Source: Puccinia triticina
Lineage: Eukaryota; Basidiomycota; Pucciniomycetes; Pucciniales; Pucciniaceae
NCBI RefSeq assembly: GCF_026914185.1
Contig: NC_070571.1
Location: 4,154,001-4,218,000, forward strand
Reading direction: 5' to 3'
Length of the DNA stretch: 64,000 nucleotides
Shown piece by piece: positions 10,199 to 21,038 of the stretch. Numbering within the stretch: position 1 is the stretch's first letter; the number at the start of each line of letters is the position of its first letter. The notes below the pieces were generated by a model. The model saw only the letters and a list, made by a program, of their open reading frames with translations, had not been told where the DNA came from and ran no database searches. The position numbers were made by a program, and so were the translations under genes.

Positions 10199-10310
10199 TT
10201 GTGGCTGCCAGCTGGGTGGTTGGTTGGTAGTGCTCATGGGTTGATCCAACAGCCCTCCATACTGTGGTGATACATCATGGTAGCAGACTAACAGACAACT
10301 CAACAAAATA

Positions 10311-11156
10311 GGCCTCTATTTGTAGAGGGGACTTCAGTGGGCGTAAACACTAATTCCTTTTCTCCCTATGGGAGTATCCTGAGGTGTAGCCGTGACCAGG
10401 GCTTGGCTGTGGGAAAATTATTTGTATTATAATAGACTAATTTCCCTGACTCTGTCACATGACATGTTTATAACCAATTGTCCTGTGAAAGAGCTTCAGT
10501 AGAAGTCTACATAATACTTTCACGGGGTATTTTTACACGAGTAATATTACTCATTACTGTACAACCGTTTATTTTTTACGTATTTTGTTTGTTTTACTCA
10601 ATTTTTGTATGTAATACTATTTTTGGGCGCTTTCTGTGGCCAATTCTTATTTATACAATTAGTACATGAAGGAATAGGAATAAGGGGTTACTTTGAGTGG
10701 GTGACCCCCCTTAATTTATGATGAGGAATCTGATTCTGCACTAATAATTTGATAATTATTATTATTTACTAATTTATTGCAGTTTTTTGGATACTTGATG
10801 TATCTCTAAGGCTGACAATGTGATAAGTTCAGGCTAAAAGAAATTGATTTCAGTAAAAACAAAAATAAGATAGAAAACAATGATGATTGATTTTTACCTG
10901 AAAGAAAAAGGAACAAAGTTGAGATGCAAACACATGGGCTAAGATAATAAATGAAGAGTTAGCTAATCATGGTCAACAGGATAGATGAGAAAGAAACCGC
11001 CTAGACTAGTGACCTTGACAAGGAACCACACTATGATTTGGTGTTTGACTAGCCCCTGGCTGGATAGAAGGTGTCAAGATGCAGGAAAGGAAATTGGTGA
11101 CTGTCAACTGGATCAAGGAGTAGTGCTCAACTGCTTTCAATTTGAAACCTTCACAC
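10311..11156. other. No feature recognised
   Basis: AT-rich sequence with only short ORFs and no repeat that I could relate to other parts of the window. Confidence 0.5.
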
Positions 11157-11160
11157 CCGT

Positions 11161-12209
11161 TGTGGAACTACTCTGAGGGAAAAATAGAGCTGGAGAGGGA
11201 ATGGTGCTTTAATGGGCTGCCTCTCTGGGAGAAAGAAAAAGATATAAGAGTATGGACTCTTAAGGAAAGGTGTGGCTATGGAGATTCTTGAGGTATGTCT
11301 AAGGTTTTACTTTCTACTAATCTAATAGCAAGGTAAAGGTAATGTAAAGTCTGTCCAACCTGATATATTTGGCATAGACTTATCAAGCTTGTCCACTCTG
11401 ATTTAATGGCATAAGCTAGGCTAGTGAATGGTGACCAGTGATCTGGATTGCTGGGACAGGATCTGATGGGGAACAAATGAAGAAGAAAACAACCCATTTT
11501 ATATACACAAGAAAGAGGAGCCATGATGAAACAAGGATAGCCTGAAGGGAAGCATAGAACATTCTACTTCTATAGGATGAAACAGCCATGTGGTCAGAGT
11601 AGTGGGTCAAGGAGTCACATGATGGTGTAATAGTGGGTGGGGATGATGCCATCTTCTAGGGGCTATGGTGCAATCTTCCTAGTTAGAGGAGGGGATATGT
11701 GAGACATAACAGGGGTAGAATATTCTATGATCTAAGATAGGAGTAGTTAGGCGTTTCAGGAAGTGTTTCAGGGAGAAATAATCTAGGGATTGAAGATAGG
11801 AGGAGTTAGGTGTTTCAGGAAGCGTTTCAGGAAGTGTTTCAGGGAGAAATAATCTAGGTGGGGTTTGGGGCTATGTCTAGTATAATGTGTATCATGTTGG
11901 GTTTGGAGGGTGAAGGGTTTCAAGGTTGCTTATACATCTTTGAGCACATGGTTCTAAGGAAACACTAGAAGAAGGGGGTAACATGTGATCTGGGTAGATG
12001 TTTGAGACTAGGGAGAGGGTTTATCCAAGTGAGGGTGAGTGTGGGAAGAGGGAATACTATTATCCAGGGTATTACCATTGAGTGGGGATGTTGAGGGCTT
12101 GGGCTTTGCTGACAAGGGGGCCAGAGGTATGGGATTTAGTCTTGAGGTGTGACAGCCTTGTGATTGATGGTTGCTGGTTTTCTGGTTAGATCAGGATTGG
12201 CTTAACACA
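11161..12209 (-). mobile_element. Solo-LTR-like element, copy e
   Basis: A 1049-bp copy in minus orientation. On the plus strand it starts TGTGGAACTACTC and ends GGCTTAACACA, flanked by a perfect 4-bp duplication CCGT (11157-11160, 12210-12213). It is the inverted counterpart of 14020-14942 over several hundred bases. Internally GTGTTTCAGG-type repeats occur near 11760-11850. No gene. Confidence 0.8.
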
Positions 12210-12284
12210 CCGTTGACATCATTGAAAACAAGTTTGAAGTCACAAGCCGTACCACTGTGCACCCACATATTCTAAGAGCATGTA

Positions 12285-13745
12285 AACTAAAGTTTACAAC
12301 ATGTAAACCACAAGGTCCCAAGATGTAAACCACAGATTAACAACATCTAAACCAAAAGTTTGAAAGATGTAAACCACAATTTTACATGATGCAAACAACA
12401 ATTTTGCCAAATCTAAACTACAAGTTTGCAAGACAAAAAACACAAGTTTACGGCAGGTGAACTACAGGTTACAAGATGTAAAGCGCAATTTTACAAGATG
12501 TAAACTGGTTGTTTACATCTTGTTAACCTGTGGTTTACATCTTGGAAACCTATAGTTTACATCTTGTAAACTGTAGTTTACATGCTGTAAAATTGTGGTT
12601 TACATCTTGTAAACTTGGGGTTTACATCTTGTAAACTTGGGGTTTACATCTTGTAAACTTGGGGTTTACATCTTGTAAACTTGGGGTTTACATCTTGTAA
12701 ACTTGGGGTTTACATCTTTTAAACTTGTGGTTCACATCTTCTAAGCCTCTGGTTTAGAACTATTAAACTTGTGGTTTACATCTTGTTAATCCTTGTGGTT
12801 TACAACTTGGAAGCTTGTGGTTCACAACTTGTGAACTTGTGGTTTACATCTTGTAAACTTGTGGTTTACATCTTGTAAGCTTGTGGTTTACATCTTGTAA
12901 ACTTGTGGTTTACATCTTTTAAACTTGTGGTTCACATCTTGCAAACCTGTGGTTTACAACCTGTAAACAACCTGTGGTTTACAACTTGTGAACTTGTGGT
13001 TTACAACTTGTGAACTTGTGGTTTACAACTTGTAAACTTATGATTTAAAACTTGTGAACTTGTGGTTTACAACTTGTAAAATTATGGTTTATAACTTGTA
13101 AACTTGTGGTTTCCAACTTGTAAACTTGTGGTTTACATCTTGTAAACTTGTGGTTTACATGCTGTAAACTTGTGGTTTACATCTTGTAAACTTGTGGTTT
13201 ACATCTTGTAAACTTGTGGTTTACATCTTGTAAACTTGTGGTTTACATCTTGTAAACTTGTGGTTTACATCTTGTTAACTTATAGTTTACATCTTGTTAA
13301 CTTATAGTTTACATCTTGTAAATTGTAATTTACATTTTGTAAAATGTAGTTTACATCTTGTAAACTGTAGTTTACTACTTGTAAACTGTAGTTTACTACT
13401 TGTAAACTGTAGTTTACATGCTGTATACTGGTGGTTTACATCTTGTAAACTGTAGTTTACATGCTGTAAACATGTGGTTTACATGCTGTAGACTTGTGGT
13501 TCATATGCCGTAAACTTGTGGTTTACATGCTGTAAACTTGTGGTTTACATGCTGTAAACATGTGATTTACATGCTGTAAACTTGTGGTTTACATGCTTTA
13601 AACTGGTGGTTTACATGTTGTAAACCTGTGGTTTATATCTTGTAAAAATGTGGTTGAAATCTTGCAAACCTGTGGCTTACATCTGATAAACTTGTGGTTT
13701 ACATCTTGTAAACTCGTGGTTTACATCTTGTGAGCTTGTGGTTGA
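12285..13745. repeat. 22-bp palindromic satellite, array 2, with orientation switch
   Basis: The longest array on this side: more than 50 units of the GTTTACATCTTGTAAAC dyad with a CTTGTG or CACAA linker. Units read in one orientation from 12285 to about 12505 and then flip to the opposite orientation for the rest. Variants ending in GCTGTAAAC and CTTGTGAAC are locally amplified. Confidence 0.9.
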
Positions 13746-13817
13746 CATTATGTGATGCTCCATAGCATATCACCAGTGGTATCTTTGCTTTCTTATTTCC
13801 GCATAGTAAAAGTTATA

Positions 13818-15183
13818 CAGGTTTACTTTGCGCACGGAGGGAAACTTGTTGCGCACAGGAATTTCCGTTGAATCAATGTCACGTGACGTTGGGCCCCCCT
13901 CCGTGTGTGCCACCAGCTCCCCTCAAAAAACTATCCGCACACGGGGGTGCCGTGCTGTGACAGGTGGCCAGGGTGAAGCACTCCGGCCATCCGGAGGAAA
14001 CAATCCCCTTGAAGACCGGTGTGGTAAGCCAATCCTGAATATGGCACCAAAATCAAAGTCTTTTTCCCTCAATATAACCTTCTCTGGAATACTCAAGGCC
14101 CCACCTCCTCAAGAATCAAGGCCAGGACAACTCATCCCATCAACAGGCCCCCCATCCTCTCTTTGCCCTTTTTTTCACCTCCTGGATACCCACCCACACC
14201 AACTCAACACTCCTCAGGCTCCCAGCTAGGCACAAGTGGGAGAAAGTCACCCATCAGACAGAGCCAGACTATTAGGAAAGACCCTGGATATTCATCATCT
14301 TTTCCTCCCTTCCCAATCCAGCATAACAAACCCATTTTGGAATTAGCCACACATTTAATAACCATAGAGATCTTATCCTGGTTACCCCTTGTCTCCTTTG
14401 GTTTCAGCCCTTCCCTTTTCAGCCACTCATATGATATGTAATCCCCTTCTCCTGATGTTTCATTGTCTCTCCACATTCCAGCCTTATTCCAGAACTCTCC
14501 ATACCCATAGCATTTTCAGCCTCAGCCGCTTGATTGAGAATTTTTACTGTTTCATCTTTTCTCCCAACCACAACTCAGCCCCATAATATTTTGTATATAG
14601 TCTGCCCTCTTTGGCCCTACCTTTTGTTCCCCATAAGATCCTGTCCCAGCGATCCAGATCACTGGTCACCATTCACTAGCCTAGCTTATGCCATTAAATC
14701 AGAGTGGACAAACTTGATAAGTCTATGCCAAATATATCAGGTTGGACAGACTTTACATTACCTTTACCTTGCTATTAGATTAGTAGAAAGTAAAACCTTA
14801 GACATACCTCAAGAATCCTCTATAGCCACACCTTTCCTTAAGAGTCCATACTCTTATATTCTTCCTCTTGTTCCCCTGAGAGGCAGCCCTTCAAGCACCA
14901 AATCTCTCTCAAGCTCTATTCTTCCCTCAGAGTAGTTCCACACCGGCAAGAGGGATGTAGTAGCTTGATGACCGGTCTGTGCCGGTCATCAAGGGTTTTT
15001 TTTCCTCCGGATTGCTGGAGTGTCTCAACCCGGCCACCTGTCACCGCACAGCACCCCTGTGTGCAGATAGTTTTTTGAGGGGAGCTGGTGGCGCGCACGG
15101 AGGGAGGCCCTCCTTCACGTGACGTCAATTCAACGTAAATTTCCGTGCGCAACAAGTTTCCCTCTGTGCTCAAAGTAAACCCG
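13818..15183. mobile_element. hAT-like foldback element with ~200-bp terminal inverted repeats
   Basis: Inverted arms of about 200 bp: 13818 to about 14015 starts CAGGTTTACTTTG, and about 14985 to 15183 ends CAAAGTAAACCCG. They are flanked by near-identical octamers AAGTTATA and TAGTTATA, which suits a hAT 8-bp duplication. The middle has been replaced or expanded by the LTR-like copy b. It carries no recognised transposase. It is inserted in LTR-like copy c. Confidence 0.75.
14020..14942 (+). mobile_element. Solo-LTR-like element, copy b
   Basis: A 923-bp copy starting TGTGGTAAGCCAATCC and ending GAGTAGTTCCACA, with a perfect 4-bp duplication CCGG (14016-14019, 14943-14946). It is inserted inside the foldback element. 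It belongs to the same subfamily as copy e. Confidence 0.8.
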
Positions 15184-15390
15184 TAGTTATAATCATCAAT
15201 AGCTATAAGATTACATAGTATCCTTACATATATTCCCAAATAGTATTCCATATTCAGATTCCTCATCTCATTTTGCCCCTAGCTCCTCACTCACACTATG
15301 CCCTATTTCCACATACTTTCATAGTTATAGCCATTCATATTTCGTACTGCCACTTTGAATTATTACAAGTCATCACCTACATAGTACAGA

Positions 15391-15820
15391 CAACGGTGGG
15401 TAGTTATTGCTACAGTAACGCGTAACGTAATGATAACGTAACATTTTTTGGCCGTTATTGTTATTGTTACCAGTAACGGCAGTGCAATATTGATATCACA
15501 CCAAGAGTTTTTTTTTGGCAACGGCCGTTACTATATCTGAGCGCGTAGCAACAGATATCGGGCAAGATAACAAGCAATAAAAGGCCAAAATAGGGCCAAC
15601 TTAGCCTTTTATTGCTCAATAACGTGTTATCCGCTGGATAACGCGTTACTTTACTGGTAACGGCCTCAAAAAAAGAGGCCCGCTACGTTACGCGTGATGC
15701 CGCTGTTCGCGCGTTGTTTTGTGCATTACTGCTAAAGATAACGGCTCAAAAAGTAACGGCGGGTAGCTACTTTAAAAAAATCCCGCAGATATTGTAAAGT
15801 AAAGTAACTATCCACCGTTG
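15391..15820. mobile_element. TIR element made of GTAACG motifs
   Basis: A 430-bp insertion with ends CAACGGTGGGTAGTTA and TAACTATCCACCGTTG and a perfect 7-bp duplication GTACAGA (15384-15390, 15821-15827). The interior is almost entirely built from GTAACG/CGTTAC-like hexamers in both orientations. Non-coding. Confidence 0.8.
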
Positions 15821-16550
15821 GTACAGAGTTACTTCTATTACTCTTCTTTCCTCTTATTACATACAGTACATCCATATATTTCTACCACTTATTACATATA
15901 GTACATACACAAAATTCTTGCACTCTCCATTCAGTACAGTTCACATATCAAATATAAGAACATTTCCCATTGCCACCCTTTAGCTTGTCTTTTTCACACC
16001 TGTTCATTCTTATTGTAGTACATCCTCACTTGGCACTCATTTTTCTTTCTCATCAGTTATCGTGCTCCTCCTCCCTTCTACCTATTGCAGAATCTCTCTT
16101 ATATAAACCCCTCCTCAGATGTTGTATTTCCCCCATGCTGGTTTTATTATGCTTACCCCCCATAGTATTGCCTTCATCAGATGATTGGAGCCTTTTATCC
16201 CTCCATCATCACCATAGACTATTGATTGTTTCTCCCCCCATATTTTTGGATATTGTATACTCCACTCATCATCATTGATTATTCCTTATTGATTGAACCT
16301 CATCACTCACCTCATTGAATATCATATTGAAAATCATTGCTCCTCATATTGAACCTCATTGCTCCTCATATTGAACAACTCATTGCTCCTCAGATTGCAC
16401 ACCCTATTGCTCAACAATTTCCCCATCATTCCATTGCTCTCACCTTAGTAGAAAGTAGTCATCTCATACGTATTAGTCAGTCTAACATAAAGTAGAAATC
16501 CAGCCACACCTATTTCTTATTTTTCTTAGTGTTACTCTCATACCCAACAG

Positions 16551-17118
16551 CACGGTGGGCAGATACGTTACGGTACGTTACGGGGGCAATTTTGGATACC
16601 ATAACTATTTTTAGTTATCCAGATCTGCCCTCTGGGATAACGTACATTAATTTTTACTCTGTCGCAATGTAACATAATGCACAGATGGGGTACTGTTTTT
16701 GCAGCCATGTTAACGTAACTTTCCCATGAATCGGGCGCAGTTAACGTAATTTTGGGGAATTACAATATCTGTAACGTCAAAAAAACCCTTTTAATACAGT
16801 GTTGAGGCACCCACACCCACATAGGGGACTGGCTACCCCCTCCCAGGGTGGGAGTTGAACACGCGACATATACAGCAGCTGGCAGACACCTAACTGACCC
16901 CTTACCAGCTGGTATAATTCACACTTGTCAAACTGCGGATAACGGAGCAACCCAACCATTGCAATATCCAATATCGTAACTTAAACTACGTTACCCAATT
17001 TTGCAAATTGGATAACGTAACTCAGCCACCAGCTATCAGTAACTGGGCCGTAACGTAACTGTAAAGGTTACGTTACAGGCAGAGTTATCCAAATTGATAA
17101 CGTATCTGCCCACCGCTG
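16551..17118. mobile_element. TIR element made of GTTACG motifs, containing a tRNA-like sequence
   Basis: A 568-bp insertion with ends CACGGTGGGCAGATACGTTA and TAACGTATCTGCCCACCGCTG-like sequence. Only CAG is repeated at the flanks. The outer thirds consist of GTTACG-type motifs. The middle, about 16800-16975, is different sequence that includes a tRNA-like stretch. Compared with copy a, the flanks rejoin as one continuous LTR-like sequence. Confidence 0.7.
16846..16915 (-). tRNA. tRNA-like sequence, probably a pseudogene
   Basis: Minus strand reads TACCAGCTGGTAAGGGGTCA (box-A-like region) and, about 40 bases later, GTGTTCAACTCC (box B). The stems pair poorly, so this is better seen as a tRNA-derived relic inside the TIR element than as a working gene. 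Confidence 0.35.
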
Positions 17119-17235
17119 CAGCATTAGTCAGGAAGGCAGCTTGTGTATCAGCATTCTTAGCATAACCCACATTAGTACTAGTCTAGTTAACCATTTCCCC
17201 TCCAAGCTATATTCTCCCCTTTGAGTAATTCCACA

Positions 17236-17734
17236 GCGGCCTCCATTAATTCATGGCACTCATCTGTTTCTGAGGAACGTTGGGTCCACCAGAGTGTTGA
17301 TTTAACCTTGGGAAAGTGGTTTGCCAATTGGATAATGGGGGCAACCGGGGGACCAATAGGGAAACAGCCCATCTGCCCAGGGGAGGGGCACTTCGTTGGG
17401 GAGAGGAAATGCAGGTGGCAAGGGGCACATGATGGCATGGTGAAATTTGCATACACAACACACCAATTGTTGGAGATCCTCCTGGAATTGGTAATTTATA
17501 GGTCCCCAGGAAGGTCCTGGGTTTGATTCCTGGGATCAGCAAGACACCAAATGTTGTCTCTGTGTTGAAAATCCATCTGCACAACAGATTATTTAAATCT
17601 ATTGGTGCAGCCATCAGACCTCTGCATGCTGAGCAGGTCCCTTGACATAGACAATGCGGCCCCTTTGGGAACATGTCTGCTGAACCAGACTGTCTCACCA
17701 ATGGTCTTCAATGCCAGAAACAGGCCCAGTGGTG
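17236..17734. other. Unidentified unique-looking segment
   Basis: Roughly 500 bp between an LTR-like copy and satellite. It includes CTGGGTTTGATTCCTGGG near 17520, a box-B-like stem, but no complete tRNA fold. The minus strand is open for 151 codons (17701-17246), without a recognisable motif; I do not call a gene. Confidence 0.4.
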
Positions 17735-18127
17735 TACATGCTGTAAAGTGTAGTTTACAGCTTGTAAAGTTGTGATTTACGTCTTGTAAACCTGTGGTTT
17801 ACATCTTATAATAAACCTGTGGTTTACATCTTGTAAACCTGTGGTTTACATCTTGTAAACCTGTGGTTTACATCTTGTAAACCTGTGGTTTACATCTTGT
17901 AAGCCTGTGGTTTACATCTTGTAAATCTGTGGTTTACATCTTGTAAACTTGTGGTTTAAATATTGTAAACTCACAGTTTGCATCTTGTGAGCTTGTGGTT
18001 GACATCTCGCAAACTTGTGGTTTACATCTTGTAATCTTGTAAATTTACAAGGTGTAAGCCACAGTTTACAAAGTTTAAACCACAGTTTACAAGGTTGAGA
18101 CCACAGTTTACAAGGTGTAAACCACAT
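17735..18127. repeat. 22-bp palindromic satellite, array 3
   Basis: Tandem GTTTACATCTTGTAAAC units with a CTGTG linker. Orientation flips near 18045, after which GTTTACAAGGTGTAA units follow. The array resumes for a few bases after the small MITE at 18130-18306. Confidence 0.85.
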
Positions 18128-18129
18128 TA

Positions 18130-18306
18130 GGGGGTATCAAATATGAGAAATCCACAATTAGAAACCAGTCAATTAGCCAAAAATCAAATTGTTCACCAGT
18201 GGATCATAAAATGGGGTAGAAGAAGGACCAGCATGTTTTAAAAATGATGGGTTTTTTCAAACCAGTCAATTACATAATGGTGGATTTGGTCATATTTGAT
18301 ACCCCC
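18130..18306. mobile_element. Tc1/mariner-like MITE
   Basis: A 177-bp element with perfect inverted ends GGGGGTATCAAATATGA and its complement, flanked by TA on both sides (18128-18129, 18307-18308). It is inserted in satellite DNA. TA duplication and size fit a mariner-type MITE. Confidence 0.85.
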
Positions 18307-18308
18307 TA

Positions 18309-18756
18309 TTTTACAAGATACTAGACTTTCAAGGCGGCTGCGCCGCCGCTTGTTGCAGACCATGGTGAATTGCAAGTTGAATTGAAACTTTTATTCCAAG
18401 TTCCCTCACAGCTACTTAAAAATAGTCCGCAAGGAGTAAGATATATCACACTTTGGAAAAATAAGAAAAGGTGAAAGTTTAAGAATATAGGAAGACGTCA
18501 AGAAAATGATAAATTGTTCCATCTGTCAACGTAGGGAGTGAGAAGAAAACAAAATGGGATTCTTTTTTTCATAGAGGGATATGTCAGATGGATGAACAAG
18601 CAGAAGGGTCCCCATTTGGGCCAAAAACACCAGATGTCACCTGAAAAACTGCTGAATTAGCTATCATTGCCTTGGCTTAGAAGCCATTGCGTTGGCTTAG
18701 GAGCCATTGCCTTGGCTTAGGAGCCATTGCCTTGGCTTGGGAGCCATTGACTTGGC
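18309..18756. other. Spacer with a GC-rich hairpin and short tandem repeat
   Basis: A GGCGGCTGCGCCGCCG hairpin lies near 18331. Four to five copies of a 22-bp TTGGCTTAGGAGCCATTG-type repeat lie at about 18670-18765, next to the 3' end of the gene that follows on the minus strand. Confidence 0.6.
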
Positions 18757-20356
18757 TTAGGAGCAAGAAATGCACACCTTCATTATCAATCTAGCTGTGT
18801 TTGAGTCAAACCCCTCCAACAACCCTTTGAGTTGCACCCTCACTCCTGGATATGAATTATCTGATACATGAGGGTGCATCTCACAATTTTTGATTATGTA
18901 ACATAAAATTTGCGGATGAGCAAAGCCTGAGATTACAGTTGTGTCGTTGTTGAGTTCAAACTCAAAACAAGGTATAGTTTGAGTAATTAAACTTGAGTTG
19001 GTTATCCTCTCCCACGTGTGGGCTTGGTATCTTGGACTTTTCAAAAATTACACCAAGTTTGACAATCCCAGTTTGATTGGTAAAATCAAGGGTGAGGTCA
19101 GATTCCTTACCAATGCGCATTATTGACTCCTGTGTATATGTGATAGTTGGAGTACTGCCATTGTTAAGGAAAATCATTTGCCCTCCAGTCAGAGAATACA
19201 GAATGCCCTCCTCAAGGGCGTTTTTGATTGCCGTATTTGCCATGAGTTTGACTTTGAAATCTATTTCCTTCTTGCCTGCGACTCCGGAACATTGGAAGAA
19301 AGTGCCAGTAGTCACCAAGCCGTATTGGTTGCCGCGGAATACATCAAGTTCAGACTAACAAAAAGGCGTAAGCATCACAATAGACCAACAGTTTTGAGAA
19401 ATATGTATACATCAGCTGTGGCTTCAAAGTGTCCAGAGACAATGTTTGGATGGTTTGATGGTCTTGGAGTTGAAATTGTTGAAAATTCAAGAAGGAATTT
19501 GAAAAAGTGGTACTGATTCTTACGTGGAGGTTTTATGAAGATGTTTAAATTTATTTGTGGGTCAACAGGATCAACTTGGTGTGAGAGAAAAGTCAAGCGC
19601 GGAAAGTTCTTATTTATAGAAAACGTGGAAAAAAATTGATAGTGTACAGCGCAGGCAAAAAACCCATTCATCAGATCACTCAAGAACCTGGAAACCTTAT
19701 TTCTCACGGGTGCGTTGAAAAGAATACCCTTTTTCCATATGGTGCAACTTCAAACCACCCATTGAACCTAACAACCGCAAAGGTTGAAGCCACTCTTCTG
19801 AAGGGTCAAGCTGAGAAGAAAAACCTTTGGCAAAAGGGCGCGGTAAGCAGCGCAGGCAAATAACCCATTCAATGAATCACTCATGAAACTGTCCACTTTT
19901 TTTCTCAAGGGTGCGTTGAGAAGAAGACCCTTTGTCAAAATGTTGCGACAAGAGACCACCCATTGAGCCAAGGAACCGCAAAAATTGAAGCCACTCTTCT
20001 GAAGGGTTGAGCTGAGAAGAAACTCCTTTTACAAAAGGGCGCGGTAAAAGACAAGGGGTGAGATTCCAAACCCTTGTCCCTGAATCCTGAATGACAGTAT
20101 CATCTTCCAAAGTCTCCTGTGATTCTGTTAATCAAATGAGGCGTAAAATAGGAATGGTCGAGTGAACGTGGATACACGAGGCGCAAGGGATAGGAAAGTG
20201 TTCCACAAGGAAGACCTTAGACAAGTAAGGGTTGCCCTTGTAGGGAACTTTGATTTCGAATGCGGGTTTGTATGAATTCAAACCGGAAAAAGAAACATCA
20301 CAAGGTAAGTACTGACAATCCCAAGGAAAAGACGACGAAACACCAAAAAATTTCAT
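18757..20356 (-). CDS. Uncharacterised spliced gene, possibly degenerate
   Basis: I do not recognise this gene. The first exon starts MKFFGVSSSFPWDCQYL at 20356. A middle region (about 20060-19520) has a 195-bp tandem duplication whose copies encode similar peptides (TKGLLLNAPLRKK, KKGILFNAPVRNK), with stops between frames. Later exons include GTFFQCSGVAGKKEIDFKVK (19318-19085) after an acceptor TTTGTTAG, and CFEFELNNDTTVISGFAHPQ (about 18970 to the stop at 18757). Splice junctions were inferred only from frame and GT-AG sites. There is no signal peptide at the chosen start and no membrane segment. The mid-gene stops suggest either unresolved introns or a pseudogene. It could be a rust-specific family member; function is unknown. 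Confidence 0.4.
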
Positions 20357-20399
20357 GCTGAATAATCCATTGAGTCGGAAGGAGGCTGTGCCTGGGTTG

Positions 20400-20665
20400 A
20401 GGGCAAAACATCTTGATGATTGTGAGTTGTAACCAAAGAGGGAGTGGCGTGGAAGGGGTGTGCCCGGTTCAAGGGGAAAACGTCTCAGTAATTGTCATCC
20501 GTGCCCAAGGAGGGGGCGTGTGTCGGGAAGTTTCCGGTTTGGTAATTATGAACAAACAGGGAATGGCGTGCAAGGGATGTGCCCAGGTCAAGGGCAAAAC
20601 GTCTCAAATCATTGTAATCCGTGCCCAACGAGGGGGCCGCGTGACTTGGGAATGTTCCAGTTCTG
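20400..20665 (+). repeat. ~125-bp tandem duplication
   Basis: Two and a half related units share GGCGTG-AAGGGGTGTGCCC and AAACGTCTCA-ATTGT-ATCCGTGCCC blocks. It lies just upstream of the uncharacterised minus-strand gene. No coding support. Confidence 0.6.
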
Positions 20666-20989
20666 TAGGGAGTTGAGTATGAGTGTGTAAAGTTGTTTGG
20701 AGGGTACGCTGAGGATGAAAAAAAAACAAATTACAAAAGAATATATAAGGCTGATTGCCATGCAGGTCACATGTTTCCCTCGTGGCTCCGGATCTTGACA
20801 TTATTATGCTGCCGGAGCCGCCTGTTACAATGGGGGCTTCTGACTGGTTAGCGGGACTCGCTCCAGTCTTACGGATAATTCCAAAATAACAGGTGGCTTG
20901 AAAACCTTTATTACACCAAACTGTTAGAAAGGGAAAAGAACCAGGTGAACCCATGATCAAAATTTCCGTAAATCACTGTTTTATTGAAA

Positions 20990-21035
20990 CTTAGATAAAC
21001 CACAAGTTTATAACAAGATATAAACCACAGGTTTA
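20990..21035. repeat. 22-bp palindromic satellite, left stub of array 4
   Basis: Two satellite units that continue at 22356 once the Harbinger-like element is removed. Confidence 0.8.
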
Positions 21036-21038
21036 TAA

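Larger units (their letters stand above)
9669..10305 (-). mobile_element. TRIM: miniature LTR retrotransposon with tRNA genes in its LTRs
   Basis: Complete 637-bp element on the minus strand with a perfect 5-bp duplication AAATA (9664-9668, 10306-10310). The two 215-bp LTRs (10305-10091 as 5', 9883-9669 as 3') begin TGTTGAGTTG and end GTCTCTACA; I count three differences, all transitions. The 5' LTR is followed at once by GGTTATGAGCCCAGAGC, complementary to the anticodon arm of tRNA-Met; a half-tRNA primer site of this type is known for copia-like elements. The 3' LTR is preceded by a run of seven G (polypurine tract). The internal region is only 207 bp and non-coding. Each LTR holds an 85-bp tRNA-like gene in the sense direction of the element. 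It must depend on another retroelement for its enzymes. Confidence 0.9.
13751..17235 (+). mobile_element. Solo-LTR-like element, copy c, interrupted by three insertions
   Basis: The copy begins TGTGATGCTCCAT at 13751 and ends GAGTAATTCCACA at 17235, matching both ends of copy a. Its body is split by a foldback element (13818-15183) and two small TIR elements (15391-15820, 16551-17118), leaving 13751-13817, 15184-15390, 15828-16550 and 17119-17235. The flanks ATTA and GCGG do not match, so the left end may have been altered by the satellite. Confidence 0.65.

Noticed and set aside
14163..14935. Overlapping ORFs of 65-133 codons in LTR-like copy b
   Set aside because: They are not conserved as frames in copy e, which has the same DNA inverted with different stops.
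11161..14942. Copies e and b as the two LTRs of one retrotransposon
   Set aside because: They are in opposite orientation, each has its own 4-bp duplication (CCGT, CCGG), and between them lie satellite and other elements.
17246..17701. 151-codon minus-strand ORF
   Set aside because: No motif and low-complexity Cys/Pro composition; a GIKPRTF stretch comes from a tRNA-like box B, a common source of false ORFs.
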